Counted from the stretch's first letter, positions 42,140 to 51,763 are shown. The stretch is DNA of 64,000 nt from Salinilacustrithrix sp034522155 (GCA_034522155.1 JAXHLP010000001.1:62001-126000); one strand, 5' to 3'. Numbers and translations: made by a program. Notes: generated by a model from the letters alone, not told the origin.

Positions 42140-43747
42140 TCAGTCGGTGGCGACGAACTGCTCGAGCCGGGCGAGCGGGCCGCCCAACGGTGCGTCGCCA
42201 CCGGGCAGGTCGAGGCGCCCGTCTCGGACGAACGAGCGGGCATCGACCCGGGAGACGGGGATCCACAGGACCTGCTCCGCGACGCCCTCACCGATGATCC
42301 TGACCGCCGTCAGCGCGTCTTCGGGCGCGGCGGCGCCGATGCGGCGCGCTGCGTCCACGACCTCGGGCGGACACCCGAACGTGACGCTGGTCTCGGGCCC
42401 GTCGGGGCACCCGTACAGGTCGGCGACCCGGGGCGACACGCCGAGGTCGACGGCGAACACACCCACCCCGGTCGGGTTCGAGTCGGACCGGGGCGACCAC
42501 CATGCTCCCGTGTCGATCGGCGCCGGATCGGTGGCGATGCCGATCTCCTCGAGCGCGGCGGAGAGCTCCTCGGCCACGGCCGCCGACCCGCGGACCGCGG
42601 GGTCGTGGGTGAGCCCCACGGTGAATCGCGTGTCGTCCCTGGTGAGCACACCCTCCTCGCCCCGGACCCAGCCGAGCGAGGCCAGGCCGAAGCTGGCGAG
42701 GTCGGCGTCGGGCTCGGTCGGCTCGCGGGCCGCGGCCTCGCACCAGGGCCCGACCATCGGGACCCAGCCGGCGCACCGCACCGGCGCGCCCACCCCGACC
42801 TCCTCGGCGAGCCCGTCGGCATCCACCACAGCAGCGACGGACCGCCGGTGCTCGATGGGCTGGAGCAGGGCGCTGCGCTGGTCGAGCCAGACCCCGAGCA
42901 CCGAGGTGGTGGGCGCGGCGACGGTCGAGAAGCCATCGGGTGCCGCGACCGTCGACCGGGCGGTCGGCACGATCATGTCGTAGATCAACGGTTCCTCGAG
43001 CCCATCGACCACCACCCGGTCGAGGCGCACCTGGTCGAGGTCGGGAGCGTCGCGGCCCTCCCACGGCTCGGTCGCAGCCAGCACCGCCCGCTCCTCGCTC
43101 CAGCTCGCCAGCTGGAACGGGCCGGCCGACATGGGGAGCTCGGTATCGAACTCGCCGGTCAGGTCCGGGCCGGCACCGAACTCGTCGGCGCGCAGCACAT
43201 AGCCGGAGGCGCCGCCGAAGAGCTCCTGCCAGTCGACGAGCGGCCCGTCGAGGGTGACGACGGCCACGGCGGGATCGGCGTCGTCGACCGCGACGATGCG
43301 GTCGTAGCCGGTGCGGTCGGCTTCCGGGGTGGCCATCACCGCCTGCCAGGTGGCGAGGAAGTCGGTGCTGGTGATCGGACGGCCATCGGACCAGCGCGCC
43401 TTCTCGGCGATCCGGTACCGCAACACGACCTCGCCGTCGTCCTCCGCCTCGGGCTCGGGCGGCTCGGTCAGTAGCGGCGTTGCCGAGTACTCACCGTCGG
43501 CACCGAGCTCCAGCGCCTTGGGCAGCACGTGCTGGAGCACGCTCGAGTGGAGGGCGTCGTCGGCGCAGGTCAGGGGGTTGACGCAGTCGGGCCAATCCTC
43601 GACCCCGATCCGCACCACGGTGTCGGGCGGCGCCAGGGTGGTCGCCGTGGCCGCGGTCGGGTCCCCCTCGTCCGCGCGGCACGACGCCGCGACGAGCACC
43701 ACGGCGAGCACGACGAGAAGACGGTGCCATGACCGTGCACGAGCCAT
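42140..43747 (-). CDS. Family-5 solute-binding lipoprotein, second copy
   Basis: 535 residues, lipobox AASC after a clear hydrophobic leader. SBP_bac_5 features include VRIGVEDWPDCVNPLTC, YRIAEKARWSDGRPITSTDF and ELPMSAGPFQLASW. It starts at ATG 43747, 2 nt after the stop of the OppF-type ATPase, so it is the distal gene of the opp operon. Its ligand may differ from that of the promoter-proximal binding protein. Confidence 0.8.
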   Translation of the reverse strand: MARARSWHRLLVVLAVVLVAASCRADEGDPTAATATTLAPPDTVVRIGVEDWPDCVNPLTCADDALHSSVLQHVLPKALELGADGEYSATPLLTEPPEPEAEDDGEVVLRYRIAEKARWSDGRPITSTDFLATWQAVMATPEADRTGYDRIVAVDDADPAVAVVTLDGPLVDWQELFGGASGYVLRADEFGAGPDLTGEFDTELPMSAGPFQLASWSEERAVLAATEPWEGRDAPDLDQVRLDRVVVDGLEEPLIYDMIVPTARSTVAAPDGFSTVAAPTTSVLGVWLDQRSALLQPIEHRRSVAAVVDADGLAEEVGVGAPVRCAGWVPMVGPWCEAAAREPTEPDADLASFGLASLGWVRGEEGVLTRDDTRFTVGLTHDPAVRGSAAVAEELSAALEEIGIATDPAPIDTGAWWSPRSDSNPTGVGVFAVDLGVSPRVADLYGCPDGPETSVTFGCPPEVVDAARRIGAAAPEDALTAVRIIGEGVAEQVLWIPVSRVDARSFVRDGRLDLPGGDAPLGGPLARLEQFVATD

Positions 43748-43749
43748 CG

Positions 43750-44739
43750 TCAGATGACGTCCTGGACCTCGGCGTAGTGACATGCCGACGGGTGACCGTA
43801 GCCCCGGTCGACCAGCGCCGGTTCCTCTTCAGCACACTTCTCGGTGGCCTTCCAGCAGCGGGTCCGGAACCGACACCCCGACGGCGGGTCGATCGGGCTG
43901 GGCACGTCGCCCTCGAGCACGATGCGCCGGCGGGTCCGCTCGCGTCGCGGGTCGGGCACCGGCACCGCGCTCAGCAACGCCTGGGTGTACGGATGCGACG
44001 GTGCGGCATAGAGGTCGGCGGCATCGGCGGTTTCCACGATCTTGCCGAGGTACATGACCGCGACACGGTCGGAGATGTGGCGGACCACCGAGAGATCGTG
44101 GGCGATGAACACATACGCCAGGCCGAGGCGACGCTGGAGATCCTCGAGGAGGTTGATCACCCCCGCCTGCACCGACACGTCGAGTGCGGACACGGGCTCG
44201 TCGAGGATCAGCACCTTCGGTTCGAGCGCGAGCGCCCGAGCGATGCCGATGCGCTGCCGCTGGCCACCGGAGAACTCGTGGGGAAAGCGATTGGCGTGCT
44301 GGGACCTGAGCCCGACCAGCTCGACCAGCTCTCGCACCCGGGCTCGGCCGGCGTCCTTCCACAACCCGTGGATGCGCAGCGGCTCGCCGATGATCTCGCT
44401 GACCGGCATGCGGGGATCGAGGGATGCGTACGGATCCTGGAACACGATCTGCAGGTCGCGGCGCTGCTCGCGGAGTCCACGCCGGCTCAGCTGCGTGAGG
44501 TCGCGGTCGCCGAGCAGGACCCGACCCTCGGTTGCGGGGAGCAACTGCACGATCGTCCGGGCGAGCGTGGACTTGCCACAGCCCGACTCGCCGACCACGC
44601 CGAGGGTCTCCCCCGGATGCAGCTCGAGGTCGACGCCGGCGACCGCCTGCACCGTGTCGACGGAGCGCCGGACCAGCCCCTCGCCCTTGACGTCGAAGTG
44701 CTTGTGCAGACCCTCGACCCGGAGGATGGGCTCGCTCAT
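43750..44739 (-). CDS. oppF: Oligopeptide ABC transporter ATP-binding protein (OppF/DppF type)
   Basis: 329 residues. Walker A GESGCGKST, signature FSGGQRQRIGIARAL, Walker B VLILDEPVSALD and switch IAHDLSVV are intact. The C-terminal oligopeptide-transporter domain has GCRFRTRCWKATEKC with clustered Cys, seen in ATPases that carry an iron-sulfur cluster. ATG overlaps the OppD stop (ATGA). Confidence 0.88.
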   Translation of the reverse strand: MSEPILRVEGLHKHFDVKGEGLVRRSVDTVQAVAGVDLELHPGETLGVVGESGCGKSTLARTIVQLLPATEGRVLLGDRDLTQLSRRGLREQRRDLQIVFQDPYASLDPRMPVSEIIGEPLRIHGLWKDAGRARVRELVELVGLRSQHANRFPHEFSGGQRQRIGIARALALEPKVLILDEPVSALDVSVQAGVINLLEDLQRRLGLAYVFIAHDLSVVRHISDRVAVMYLGKIVETADAADLYAAPSHPYTQALLSAVPVPDPRRERTRRRIVLEGDVPSPIDPPSGCRFRTRCWKATEKCAEEEPALVDRGYGHPSACHYAEVQDVI

Positions 44740-45800
44740 CGCGCGCCCGCCCCGTCGTCGGCGCCGTGGACGTCGACCGGGGTGAAGACCTCGGACGGGT
44801 CTTCCACCCCACGCAGGGAGCGCCAGTGGTGGCACGCGCTGCGGTGCGTGCCACCCTCGGTCCGCTCCAGCTCGGGTTCCTCGGTCCAACAGATGTCGGT
44901 GGCCAGCGGACAGCGCGGCGCGAACTGGCACCGCTCGGCGAGTCCGATCATCGAAGGCGGGACCCCTCCGATCGGCGTCAGCCGCCGCGCCTCGCTCGCG
45001 TCCATACGCGGCAGCGACCCGAGGAGCCCGAGCGTGTACGGATGCCGCGGGATGTAGAAGACGTCGTCGACGCTGCCGACCTCCACGGCCCGGCCGGCGT
45101 ACATGACCACCACATCGTCGGCCGAGCCGGCCACCACGCCCAGGTCGTGCGTGATGAGCACCATCGCGGCGTGGGCGGCCTCGCGTGCGGTGGCGAGCGC
45201 GTCGAGCACCTGGGCCTGCACCGTCACGTCCAGGGCCGTCGTCGGCTCGTCGGCGATGATGACCTCGGGCTCGTTGGCCATGGCGATGGCGATCACGACG
45301 CGCTGGCGCATACCGCCGGATAACTCGTGGGGGTAGTTGTCGACCCGCTCGCTCGCATCGGGGATGCCCACCAGGTCGAGCAGCTCGATCGCCCGCCCGC
45401 GTGCATCGGCCTTGCTGACGTCGTCGTGCAGGCGGACGGCTTCTGAGATCTGCCAGCCGACGCGGTACACCGGATTCAGCGAGGTCATCGGGTCCTGGAA
45501 GATCATCGCCAGTCGTGACCCGCGCAGCGCCGCCAGCTCCCGGTCGTCCTGGTCGAGGAGCTCCTCGCCCTGGAAGCGGGCACTGCCCGAGATCGTGGCC
45601 GAGGCAGGCAGCAGCCCCATGATCGCGTTGGCTGTCACGGACTTGCCCGACCCGGACTCGCCCACCACGCCGAGGACGCGGCCGGGGGACAGCTCCCAGC
45701 TGACCCCGCGGACGGCATCGACCACCCCGTCGTCGGTGGGGAACGAGACCACGAGGTCCTCCACCGCGAGGACGGGCGATCCGGGCTCGGTCGGCCTCAC
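44736..45800 (-). CDS. oppD: Oligopeptide ABC transporter ATP-binding protein (OppD/DppD type)
   Basis: 354 residues. Walker A GESGSGKSV, signature LSGGMRQRVVIAIAM, Walker B VIIADEPTTALD, switch ITHDLGVV, and a C-terminal RCQFAPRCPLATDIC. GTG start at 45800 overlapping the upstream permease stop; the frame upstream of this is the antisense of permease sequence and was rejected. Confidence 0.88.
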   Translation of the reverse strand: MRPTEPGSPVLAVEDLVVSFPTDDGVVDAVRGVSWELSPGRVLGVVGESGSGKSVTANAIMGLLPASATISGSARFQGEELLDQDDRELAALRGSRLAMIFQDPMTSLNPVYRVGWQISEAVRLHDDVSKADARGRAIELLDLVGIPDASERVDNYPHELSGGMRQRVVIAIAMANEPEVIIADEPTTALDVTVQAQVLDALATAREAAHAAMVLITHDLGVVAGSADDVVVMYAGRAVEVGSVDDVFYIPRHPYTLGLLGSLPRMDASEARRLTPIGGVPPSMIGLAERCQFAPRCPLATDICWTEEPELERTEGGTHRSACHHWRSLRGVEDPSEVFTPVDVHGADDGAGAR

Positions 45801-46759
45801 CTGCGGGCTCGACTCTGCTTCGGGTCGAACGCGTCGCGGAGCCCGTCGCCCACGAAGTTCACGGTCAGCGCGATGAGGACGATGAGCAGCCCCGGGAAGT
45901 AGAAGAGGTACGGCCGGGTCTCGAAGGCCGACTGCCCTTCGGACACCAGCAGCCCGAGCGACGTGTCGGGTGCCGCGATTCCCAGCCCGAGGTAGCTGAG
46001 GCTGGTCTCGGCGAGGATCGCGACCGCGACCACGATCGACGCGTTGACGATGATCGATCCGATGGCGTTGGGGATGAGGTGACGCAGGATGATGCGGAGA
46101 TCGCCGGCACCCAGGGCGCGCGCCGCGTCGACGTACTCCGTCTCGCGCAGGGACAGGAACTCGGCTCGGACGATGCGGGCGATCGGCATCCAGAAGAACG
46201 CGGCGATGATCAACGACAGCTGGAACCAGCCGCCGCCCACGATCCGGGCGAGCAGCAGGAACACGGCCAGCTGGGGGACGACGAGGAACAGGTCGGTCAC
46301 CCGCATCAGCACGGCGTCGAGGACCCCCCGGTAGTAGCCCGCGACGGCCCCGACGATGGTGCCGATGGTGGTGGACAGCAACGCGACGAGCAGCGCGACC
46401 TGCACCGAGCGCTGCGCGCCACGAAGCACCTTGGCAAGCAAGTCGCGCCCGATCGCGTCGATCCCCATCGGATGGCCCCACGACGGAGACTGGTTGAACT
46501 CCGGGAGTTGCTCGGCGTAGCCGTAGCGCCAGAGCCGCCCACCGACCAGCGAGCCGACGATCAGCAGCACGAGGATCACGAGACTGATCACGGCGAGACG
46601 GTGCTGGAGGAAGCGTCGCACGATCATGCGCCGCTGCGAGCGCGTCGCCACCGCCAAGCCTTCCTCGGTCGGGCCGGGCTGGACGCCGGGGTCGCTCGGT
46701 CGCCGGTCCTCGAGTTCTTCCGCGGCGACGTCGCTCGGCCTGGTCTCGGGCTCGTTCAC
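45797..46759 (-). CDS. oppC: Oligopeptide ABC transporter permease (OppC/DppC type)
   Basis: 320 residues. N-terminal cytosolic stretch of ~45, first helix LAVISLVILVLLIVGSLV, then HPMGIDAIGRDLLAKVLRGAQRS (conserved G.D..GRD) and the EAA loop YVDAARALGAGDLRIILRHLIPN. GTG start overlapping the OppB stop. It forms the transmembrane pore with OppB. Confidence 0.88.
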   Translation of the reverse strand: MNEPETRPSDVAAEELEDRRPSDPGVQPGPTEEGLAVATRSQRRMIVRRFLQHRLAVISLVILVLLIVGSLVGGRLWRYGYAEQLPEFNQSPSWGHPMGIDAIGRDLLAKVLRGAQRSVQVALLVALLSTTIGTIVGAVAGYYRGVLDAVLMRVTDLFLVVPQLAVFLLLARIVGGGWFQLSLIIAAFFWMPIARIVRAEFLSLRETEYVDAARALGAGDLRIILRHLIPNAIGSIIVNASIVVAVAILAETSLSYLGLGIAAPDTSLGLLVSEGQSAFETRPYLFYFPGLLIVLIALTVNFVGDGLRDAFDPKQSRARR

Positions 46760-47733
46760 TGCCGGATCCGCGGGTCGAGCACGCCGTAGAGCAGGTCGGC
46801 CACCAGGTTGAAGGCGATCGCGATCGCGCCGGTGACCATCATCCACGCGAGCACGATGTTCACGTCGTACTCACGGAGACCGTCGATGAGCAAGCTTCCC
46901 ATCGCCGACCAGCCAAACACCTGCTCGGTGATGATCGCCCCGCCGAACACGGCGCCGAAGTCGATCGCCACCACCGTGGTGAGCGGAATCAGCGCGTTGC
47001 GCAGACCGTGCCGGAACACGACACGTGAGCGGCTCGCGCCCTTCGCCCGGGCGAGCTTGATGTAGTCCGACTCCATCACGTCGAGCATCGAGTTCCGTTG
47101 GTAGCGGCTCCAGGCCGCGTAGGAGACGGCCCCCAGGGCCAGGGTGGGCAGGATCAGGTGGCCCGCGTAGTCGGCCATGCGGCCCCAGACGTCGGTGTCC
47201 AGCCGCGGCGACTCGGAACCGGTGGTGAAAACGATCCGGCGGCCGACCAGATCGTTGAAGCGCACCGCCAGGAACTCCTTCAACAACGCACCCAGCCAGA
47301 ACACCGGCATCGACAGGAACAGGAACCCCGAGAAGGTGAAGAAGTAGTCGGTCTTGGAGTACTGACGTGTCGCGCTCAGCACGCCGACAGCCACCGCGGC
47401 GACCAACGACAGGGCGATGGCGGCCGTCACCATGCGCAGCGTGCGACCGAGCCGGCGCCAGAGGACCTCGTTGACGGGTTGGCCGTCGAGATCCTCGCCG
47501 AAGTCACCCGTGACAACGTCGCCCAGCCAGGTGAGGTAGCGCTCGTGCACCGGCTCGTCGAGCCCGAGCTCGGCGCGACGAGCATCGATGACCTCCTGGG
47601 ACACGGGTGGATTGCGAGCCCGCAGGTCGGCGAGGGGGTCACCGAAGCTGGTGACGGTGAAGTAGATGAGCACCGACGAGACGACGAGGACGATGGCCGA
47701 GGCCACGAGCCGCCGGACGACGAATCCGAGCAC
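46756..47733 (-). CDS. oppB: Oligopeptide ABC transporter permease (OppB/DppB type)
   Basis: 325 residues, six predicted helices. The start LGFVVRRLVASAIVLVVSSVLIYF is the classic OppB opening; the EAA loop reads YIKLARAKGASRSRVVFRHGLRNALIPL. It follows the first binding-protein gene after 88 nt that include a strong hairpin. Confidence 0.88.
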   Translation of the reverse strand: MLGFVVRRLVASAIVLVVSSVLIYFTVTSFGDPLADLRARNPPVSQEVIDARRAELGLDEPVHERYLTWLGDVVTGDFGEDLDGQPVNEVLWRRLGRTLRMVTAAIALSLVAAVAVGVLSATRQYSKTDYFFTFSGFLFLSMPVFWLGALLKEFLAVRFNDLVGRRIVFTTGSESPRLDTDVWGRMADYAGHLILPTLALGAVSYAAWSRYQRNSMLDVMESDYIKLARAKGASRSRVVFRHGLRNALIPLTTVVAIDFGAVFGGAIITEQVFGWSAMGSLLIDGLREYDVNIVLAWMMVTGAIAIAFNLVADLLYGVLDPRIRQ

Positions 47734-47763
47734 GATGTGATCCTCTCACCCGGTGGACGAGCC

Positions 47764-47793
47764 GGGGCGGGGCACCGTGTGGCACCCCACCCC
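47764..47793 (-). promoter_or_regulatory. Intercistronic hairpin behind the first opp binding-protein gene
   Basis: On the mRNA GGGGTGGGGTGCC pairs with GGTGCCCCGCCCC around an ACAC loop: 13 pairs, three of them G-U, no mismatch. It starts 28 nt after the binding-protein stop. As in other transporter operons, this probably raises binding-protein over permease expression. Confidence 0.6.
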
Positions 47794-47821
47794 GTTCGTC
47801 ACGCCCGTCCGCGGCCGGTGG

Positions 47822-49513
47822 TCAGCTCGCGAGTGTCCACTCCTCGGCGTTCCACAGCGGGCCTGCAGTGGTGGCGTTGTCCTGCACACCCTCGATCGAG
47901 CTGCGGTGGGGCAAGAACGTGGGCTTCTGGTAGAGCGGGATGGTGGGCAGGTCCTCCCAGAGCATCTCGTCGATCTGGTTGTACAGCTCGGCGGCGACCT
48001 CCGAGTCGGTCTCGGCGAACGCCTGGTCGTACAGGGCCTCCATCTCGGGGTTGGAGTAACCGGTGCTGTTCAGGCCGATCATGTCGGGGCCCGGGCTGAT
48101 GTAGAGCTCACCGGTGGCGGACGGGAACGGTTCGCCCGTCCACGCGAAGAGCGCCATGTCGTAGTCCTGGTCGGCTCGCAGCCCCGAGTCCGGGAAGAAC
48201 TTCGAGAAGACCGCGTTGCCCTCGAGGTTGTCGATCGTCACCTCGATGCCGGCCTCGGCGAGCTGTTCCTGGATGATCAGCTGGGTGTCTTCGCGCAGCT
48301 GGTTACCGGCGGTGGTGGACAACCGCAACGACAGCTCGCCGTCCTCGGGGTGGGTGCACACCTCGGCGGAGCAGTCGTAGCCCGCCTCGTCCAGGCGCTG
48401 CTCGGCGCCGTCGACGTCCCGGGACTGGTAGTCGTCGCCGTGGGCCTCGTGATTGGGCTGGTTCGTGAGAAAGATCCGGTTGTTCAACACGCTGGCCTCG
48501 TCGGAGAACTGCCCGACCGTGCGGTCGACGATGGCCTCGCGGTCGAGCGCGAAGCCGATGGCCTCGCGGACCTCGGGCTTGGCCAGATGCGAGTTGGCCA
48601 GGTTGAAGTCGAGGTGCTCGAACTCGAGCCCGAAGTTGATGACCGACTCCACGCCCTCGATCTCCTCGACCTGCTCGACGAGGTCGAGCTGGGGCTGGGG
48701 GTAGGCCATGTCGATCTCGTCGTTCTCGAGCGCCGCAGGGATGCCGGCGTTGTCGACGTCGAAGCGGACGACGAGCTCGTCGGTCGAGGGCTGCTCGCCC
48801 CAGAACTCCTCGTTGGGGACGAGGGTCACACTCTGCTCCGGCTGGTGGTCGACCAATCGGAACGGGCCCCCGGAGAACTCCGGCGGGTCGGCGAGCCCCT
48901 CGTTCCAGCCGACCACGGGGTCACCGTCGCCGAGCTCGGAGATCAGGTGCGCCGGCAGGAGATCGGCGAACAGGCTCCGCCACTCCGCGTAGGGCGAGCT
49001 GAAGGCGACGGTCACGGTCTTGCCATCGTCGCTGCCCTCGACCGACTCGATCAGCTCGTAGCCGACGGTGCTGGCCGTGTCGACGTCGGGGTTCGACCCG
49101 TTGCTCATCGTCCAGAGGAACTCGAAGTCGTCGGCCGAGATCGGCGTGCCGTCGGACCAGGACGCGTCGGGGTCGATCACGTACTCGATGACCTGCGGGT
49201 CTTCGGACACCATCTCCGCCGAGGTGAGAAGATCCTCGTCCATGACCACCTCGAAGTCCGGCGTGATCCGGAACGCCGCCGGGTAGACCAGCTCGACGAT
49301 CTGGCCGAGCGCCAACGAGCTCGACGCCGAGGTGTTGATGTTCCAGCCGTCGGGCTCCTGGTCGCTCGCGAACACCACGGTGCCGCCGTCCTGGGAGCTG
49401 GCGTCGTCCTCCGCCGCATCGCCGCCGTCGTCATCGTCGCCGCAGGCCGCGGCCACGAGCGAGAGACCGAGCAGCAGCGCCAACACGCGCAGCCATCTGG
49501 GGTGGGTCGTCAC
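47822..49513 (-). CDS. Family-5 solute-binding lipoprotein, first copy (oligopeptide type)
   Basis: 563 residues with lipobox AAAC and an acidic linker. SBP_bac_5 features are WNINTSASSSLALGQIVE, IDPDASWSDGTPISADDFEF, SGGPFRLVDHQPEQSVTL and VREAIGFALDREAIV. First gene of the opp operon; oligopeptides are the likeliest ligand. GGGGGA lies upstream of the ATG. The 238 nt before it, back to the tpiA stop, must hold the operon promoter; TAGCGT at 49587-49582 is one -10 candidate. Confidence 0.82.
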   Translation of the reverse strand: MTTHPRWLRVLALLLGLSLVAAACGDDDDGGDAAEDDASSQDGGTVVFASDQEPDGWNINTSASSSLALGQIVELVYPAAFRITPDFEVVMDEDLLTSAEMVSEDPQVIEYVIDPDASWSDGTPISADDFEFLWTMSNGSNPDVDTASTVGYELIESVEGSDDGKTVTVAFSSPYAEWRSLFADLLPAHLISELGDGDPVVGWNEGLADPPEFSGGPFRLVDHQPEQSVTLVPNEEFWGEQPSTDELVVRFDVDNAGIPAALENDEIDMAYPQPQLDLVEQVEEIEGVESVINFGLEFEHLDFNLANSHLAKPEVREAIGFALDREAIVDRTVGQFSDEASVLNNRIFLTNQPNHEAHGDDYQSRDVDGAEQRLDEAGYDCSAEVCTHPEDGELSLRLSTTAGNQLREDTQLIIQEQLAEAGIEVTIDNLEGNAVFSKFFPDSGLRADQDYDMALFAWTGEPFPSATGELYISPGPDMIGLNSTGYSNPEMEALYDQAFAETDSEVAAELYNQIDEMLWEDLPTIPLYQKPTFLPHRSSIEGVQDNATTAGPLWNAEEWTLAS

Positions 49514-49751
49514 AGGGGGATCCTCCGATCGAGGGATTCAGGGACCGCCCAGTTGGGGGAAATGGGAGGCGGCCGGGATTCACGCTACGGCATCGTCCGT
49601 GCCGACTTGGTGAACGGCGGAAGACGGTCGCAGTCCCCCGCGCGCCGACCACGGCATTGCTGCACATTTCTGCCGCGAAGCAGATTCTTCACGCCGCGAT
49701 GCGTACAGAACTCGTCGAGGACAGGCGGCGATTCGTTCGCGGAATTCTGAT

Positions 49752-50537
49752 CTAGCTGGCGTCGCTGTCGAGTCGGAAGTTGACGATTCGGGCGAAGGAA
49801 TCGGCCTCGAGCGAGGCCCCACCCACCAGCGCGCCGTCGATGTCGGCCTGGCCCATCAGCTCGGGAGCGTTGGCGGGCTTGACCGATCCGCCGTACTGGA
49901 TCCGGACGGTCTGGGCGGCCTCGTCACCGGCCACCTCCGCGACGGTGGCCCGCGCCACGGCGCACATCGCCTGGGCATCCTCGGCGGTCGCGGTGCGGCC
50001 GGTGCCGATGGCCCAGATCGGCTCGTAGGCGATGACCATCGTCCCGATCTGGTCGGGCTTCACACCGGCGAGCCCGGCCCGCACCTGGCCTTCGACCTTG
50101 GTCTCGGCCTGGTCGGCCTCGCGCTCGGCAAGGGTCTCGCCGCAGCACATGATCGGCGTCATCCCCGCCTTGATGATCGCCGTGACCTTCTGGTTCACGA
50201 GCTCGTCGGTCTCGCCGAACAGCTCACGCCGCTCGCTGTGCCCGCAGATCACGTACTCGACGTCGAGCTTCTGCAGCATCGTGGGCGACACCTCGCCGGT
50301 GAACGCGCCGTTCTCCTCGAAGTGACAGTTCTGGGCGCCGAGGGCGATCGGGATCCGGTCGGCGTCGAGGACCGTCTGGATCGAGCGCAGATCGGTGAAC
50401 GGCGGATGCACGGTGACGTCGACGTGTTCGACGTCGTCGGTGGTGATCTCGTAGCTCAGCTTCTGGACGAGCTGGATCGCCTCGAAGTGGTTCTTGTGCA
50501 TCTTCCAGTTGCCGCTGATGATCGGCTTGCGGGTCAT
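49752..50537 (-). CDS. tpiA: Triosephosphate isomerase
   Basis: 261 residues, interconverts dihydroxyacetone phosphate and glyceraldehyde 3-phosphate. SGNWKMHKN gives the active Lys, VICGHSERRELFGE the His, and AYEPIWAIGTG the catalytic Glu with loop 6; QYGGSVKP and DGALVGGASL bind phosphate. ATG at 50537 has AAAGG upstream; an in-frame ATG at 50573 is too far. Third gene of gap-pgk-tpiA. Confidence 0.97.
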   Translation of the reverse strand: MTRKPIISGNWKMHKNHFEAIQLVQKLSYEITTDDVEHVDVTVHPPFTDLRSIQTVLDADRIPIALGAQNCHFEENGAFTGEVSPTMLQKLDVEYVICGHSERRELFGETDELVNQKVTAIIKAGMTPIMCCGETLAEREADQAETKVEGQVRAGLAGVKPDQIGTMVIAYEPIWAIGTGRTATAEDAQAMCAVARATVAEVAGDEAAQTVRIQYGGSVKPANAPELMGQADIDGALVGGASLEADSFARIVNFRLDSDAS

Positions 50538-50587
50538 CGGTTGCCTTTCACAGTCGGGACGAATGCGGAGCATTCGTCAGGCGACGA

Positions 50588-50617
50588 GGCCCGCGCCGGC
50601 AAGCCTTACAGCCGACG
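50588..50617. repeat. 30-bp element, copy 2 of 2
   Basis: Matches 1134-1163 at 26 of 30 positions. Here it spans the pgk stop codon (50606-50608), so its left part is intergenic and its right part encodes the last pgk codons. Confidence 0.4.
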
Positions 50618-51748
50618 GAGCCGGAGGGCCTGGAGACCGGGCAGGTCCCCCTGTTCGAGCAGTTCGAGCGAGGCACCGCCACCGGTGGAGATGTGGTCGA
50701 TGTCGCGGGCGAGCCCGAACTCTGCCACGGCCGCCGCACTGTCGCCGCCGCCCACGACGGTGAACGCGCGGGCTTCGGCGACGGCTTCGGCCACGGTGCG
50801 GGTGCCGGCGGCGAAGCGGGGATCCTCGAACACGCCCATCGGGCCGTTCCAGAACACCGTGCGGGCCTCGTGGATCAGGTCGGTGAACTCGGCGCTGCTG
50901 CCGGGGCCGATGTCGAGGCCCATCCACCCGTCGGGGATCGTGGTGTGGAGCTGGCGGACCTCGCCGCCGGCATCGGGGTCGCCGATCGTGCCGCCGGGGC
51001 CGAGCGCGGTGACGTCGAGGGGCAGGTGGATCTTGTCGGGCGCGGTCTCCAGCAGGCGACGGCACGTGTCGACCATCTCGGGTTCGAAGAGCGAGTCGCC
51101 GATGTGGTTGCCCTGGGCCGCGAGGAAGGTGAAGCACATCCCGCCACCGATGATCAGGTGGTCGACCCGGGGCAGCAGGGCGTCGATCACGCCGAGCTTG
51201 TCGGACACCTTGGCGCCGCCGAGGATGGCGAGGAACGGGGGGCGGGCGTCGTCGCGCATGCCGCCGAGGACTTCGACCTCCTTGGCCAGCAGGCGGCCGG
51301 CGGCGCTCGGCAGGTGCTCGGGCGGGCCGACGATCGAGGCGTGAGCCCGATGGCTGGCCCCGAACGCGTCGTTGACGTAGGCGTCCTGACCCTCGATCAG
51401 CTGCTGGACGAAGGCCGGATCGTTGCCGGTCTCGCCCGGGTCGAAGCGCAGGTTCTCGAGCAGCTCGACCCCGGGGGCGAGCTGGGCGAGCACGTCGCGC
51501 ACCGGGTCCATCGAGTACCGCGGGTCGGGCGCGCCCGTGGGCCGGCCGAGGTGGCTGCACAAGGTGACCGTCGCCCCCTGCTCCTGGAGCCAGGCGACGG
51601 TGGGCAGGGCTGAGCGGATGCGGAGGTCGTCGGTGATCTCCCGTCCCCCGTCGGCGGTCTCCCGGAGCGGGACGTTGAAGTCGGCGCGGACGAGCACCCG
51701 CTTGCCGTCGACGGGCAGCAGGTCCTCGAGCTGGGGGACGGGTTTCAT
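50606..51748 (-). CDS. pgk: Phosphoglycerate kinase
   Basis: 380 residues, slightly short for PGK. VLVRADFNVPL near the start binds the acid substrate, SHLGRPTG and ENLRFDPGE follow, AILGGAKVSDKLGVI lies in the hinge region, and FWNGPMGVFEDPRFAAGT plus VVGGGDSAAAV form the nucleotide side. Sits between gap and tpiA as in most actinobacteria. Confidence 0.97.
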   Translation of the reverse strand: MKPVPQLEDLLPVDGKRVLVRADFNVPLRETADGGREITDDLRIRSALPTVAWLQEQGATVTLCSHLGRPTGAPDPRYSMDPVRDVLAQLAPGVELLENLRFDPGETGNDPAFVQQLIEGQDAYVNDAFGASHRAHASIVGPPEHLPSAAGRLLAKEVEVLGGMRDDARPPFLAILGGAKVSDKLGVIDALLPRVDHLIIGGGMCFTFLAAQGNHIGDSLFEPEMVDTCRRLLETAPDKIHLPLDVTALGPGGTIGDPDAGGEVRQLHTTIPDGWMGLDIGPGSSAEFTDLIHEARTVFWNGPMGVFEDPRFAAGTRTVAEAVAEARAFTVVGGGDSAAAVAEFGLARDIDHISTGGGASLELLEQGDLPGLQALRLRRL

Positions 51749-51763
51749 CGCTGCGCTGATCCG

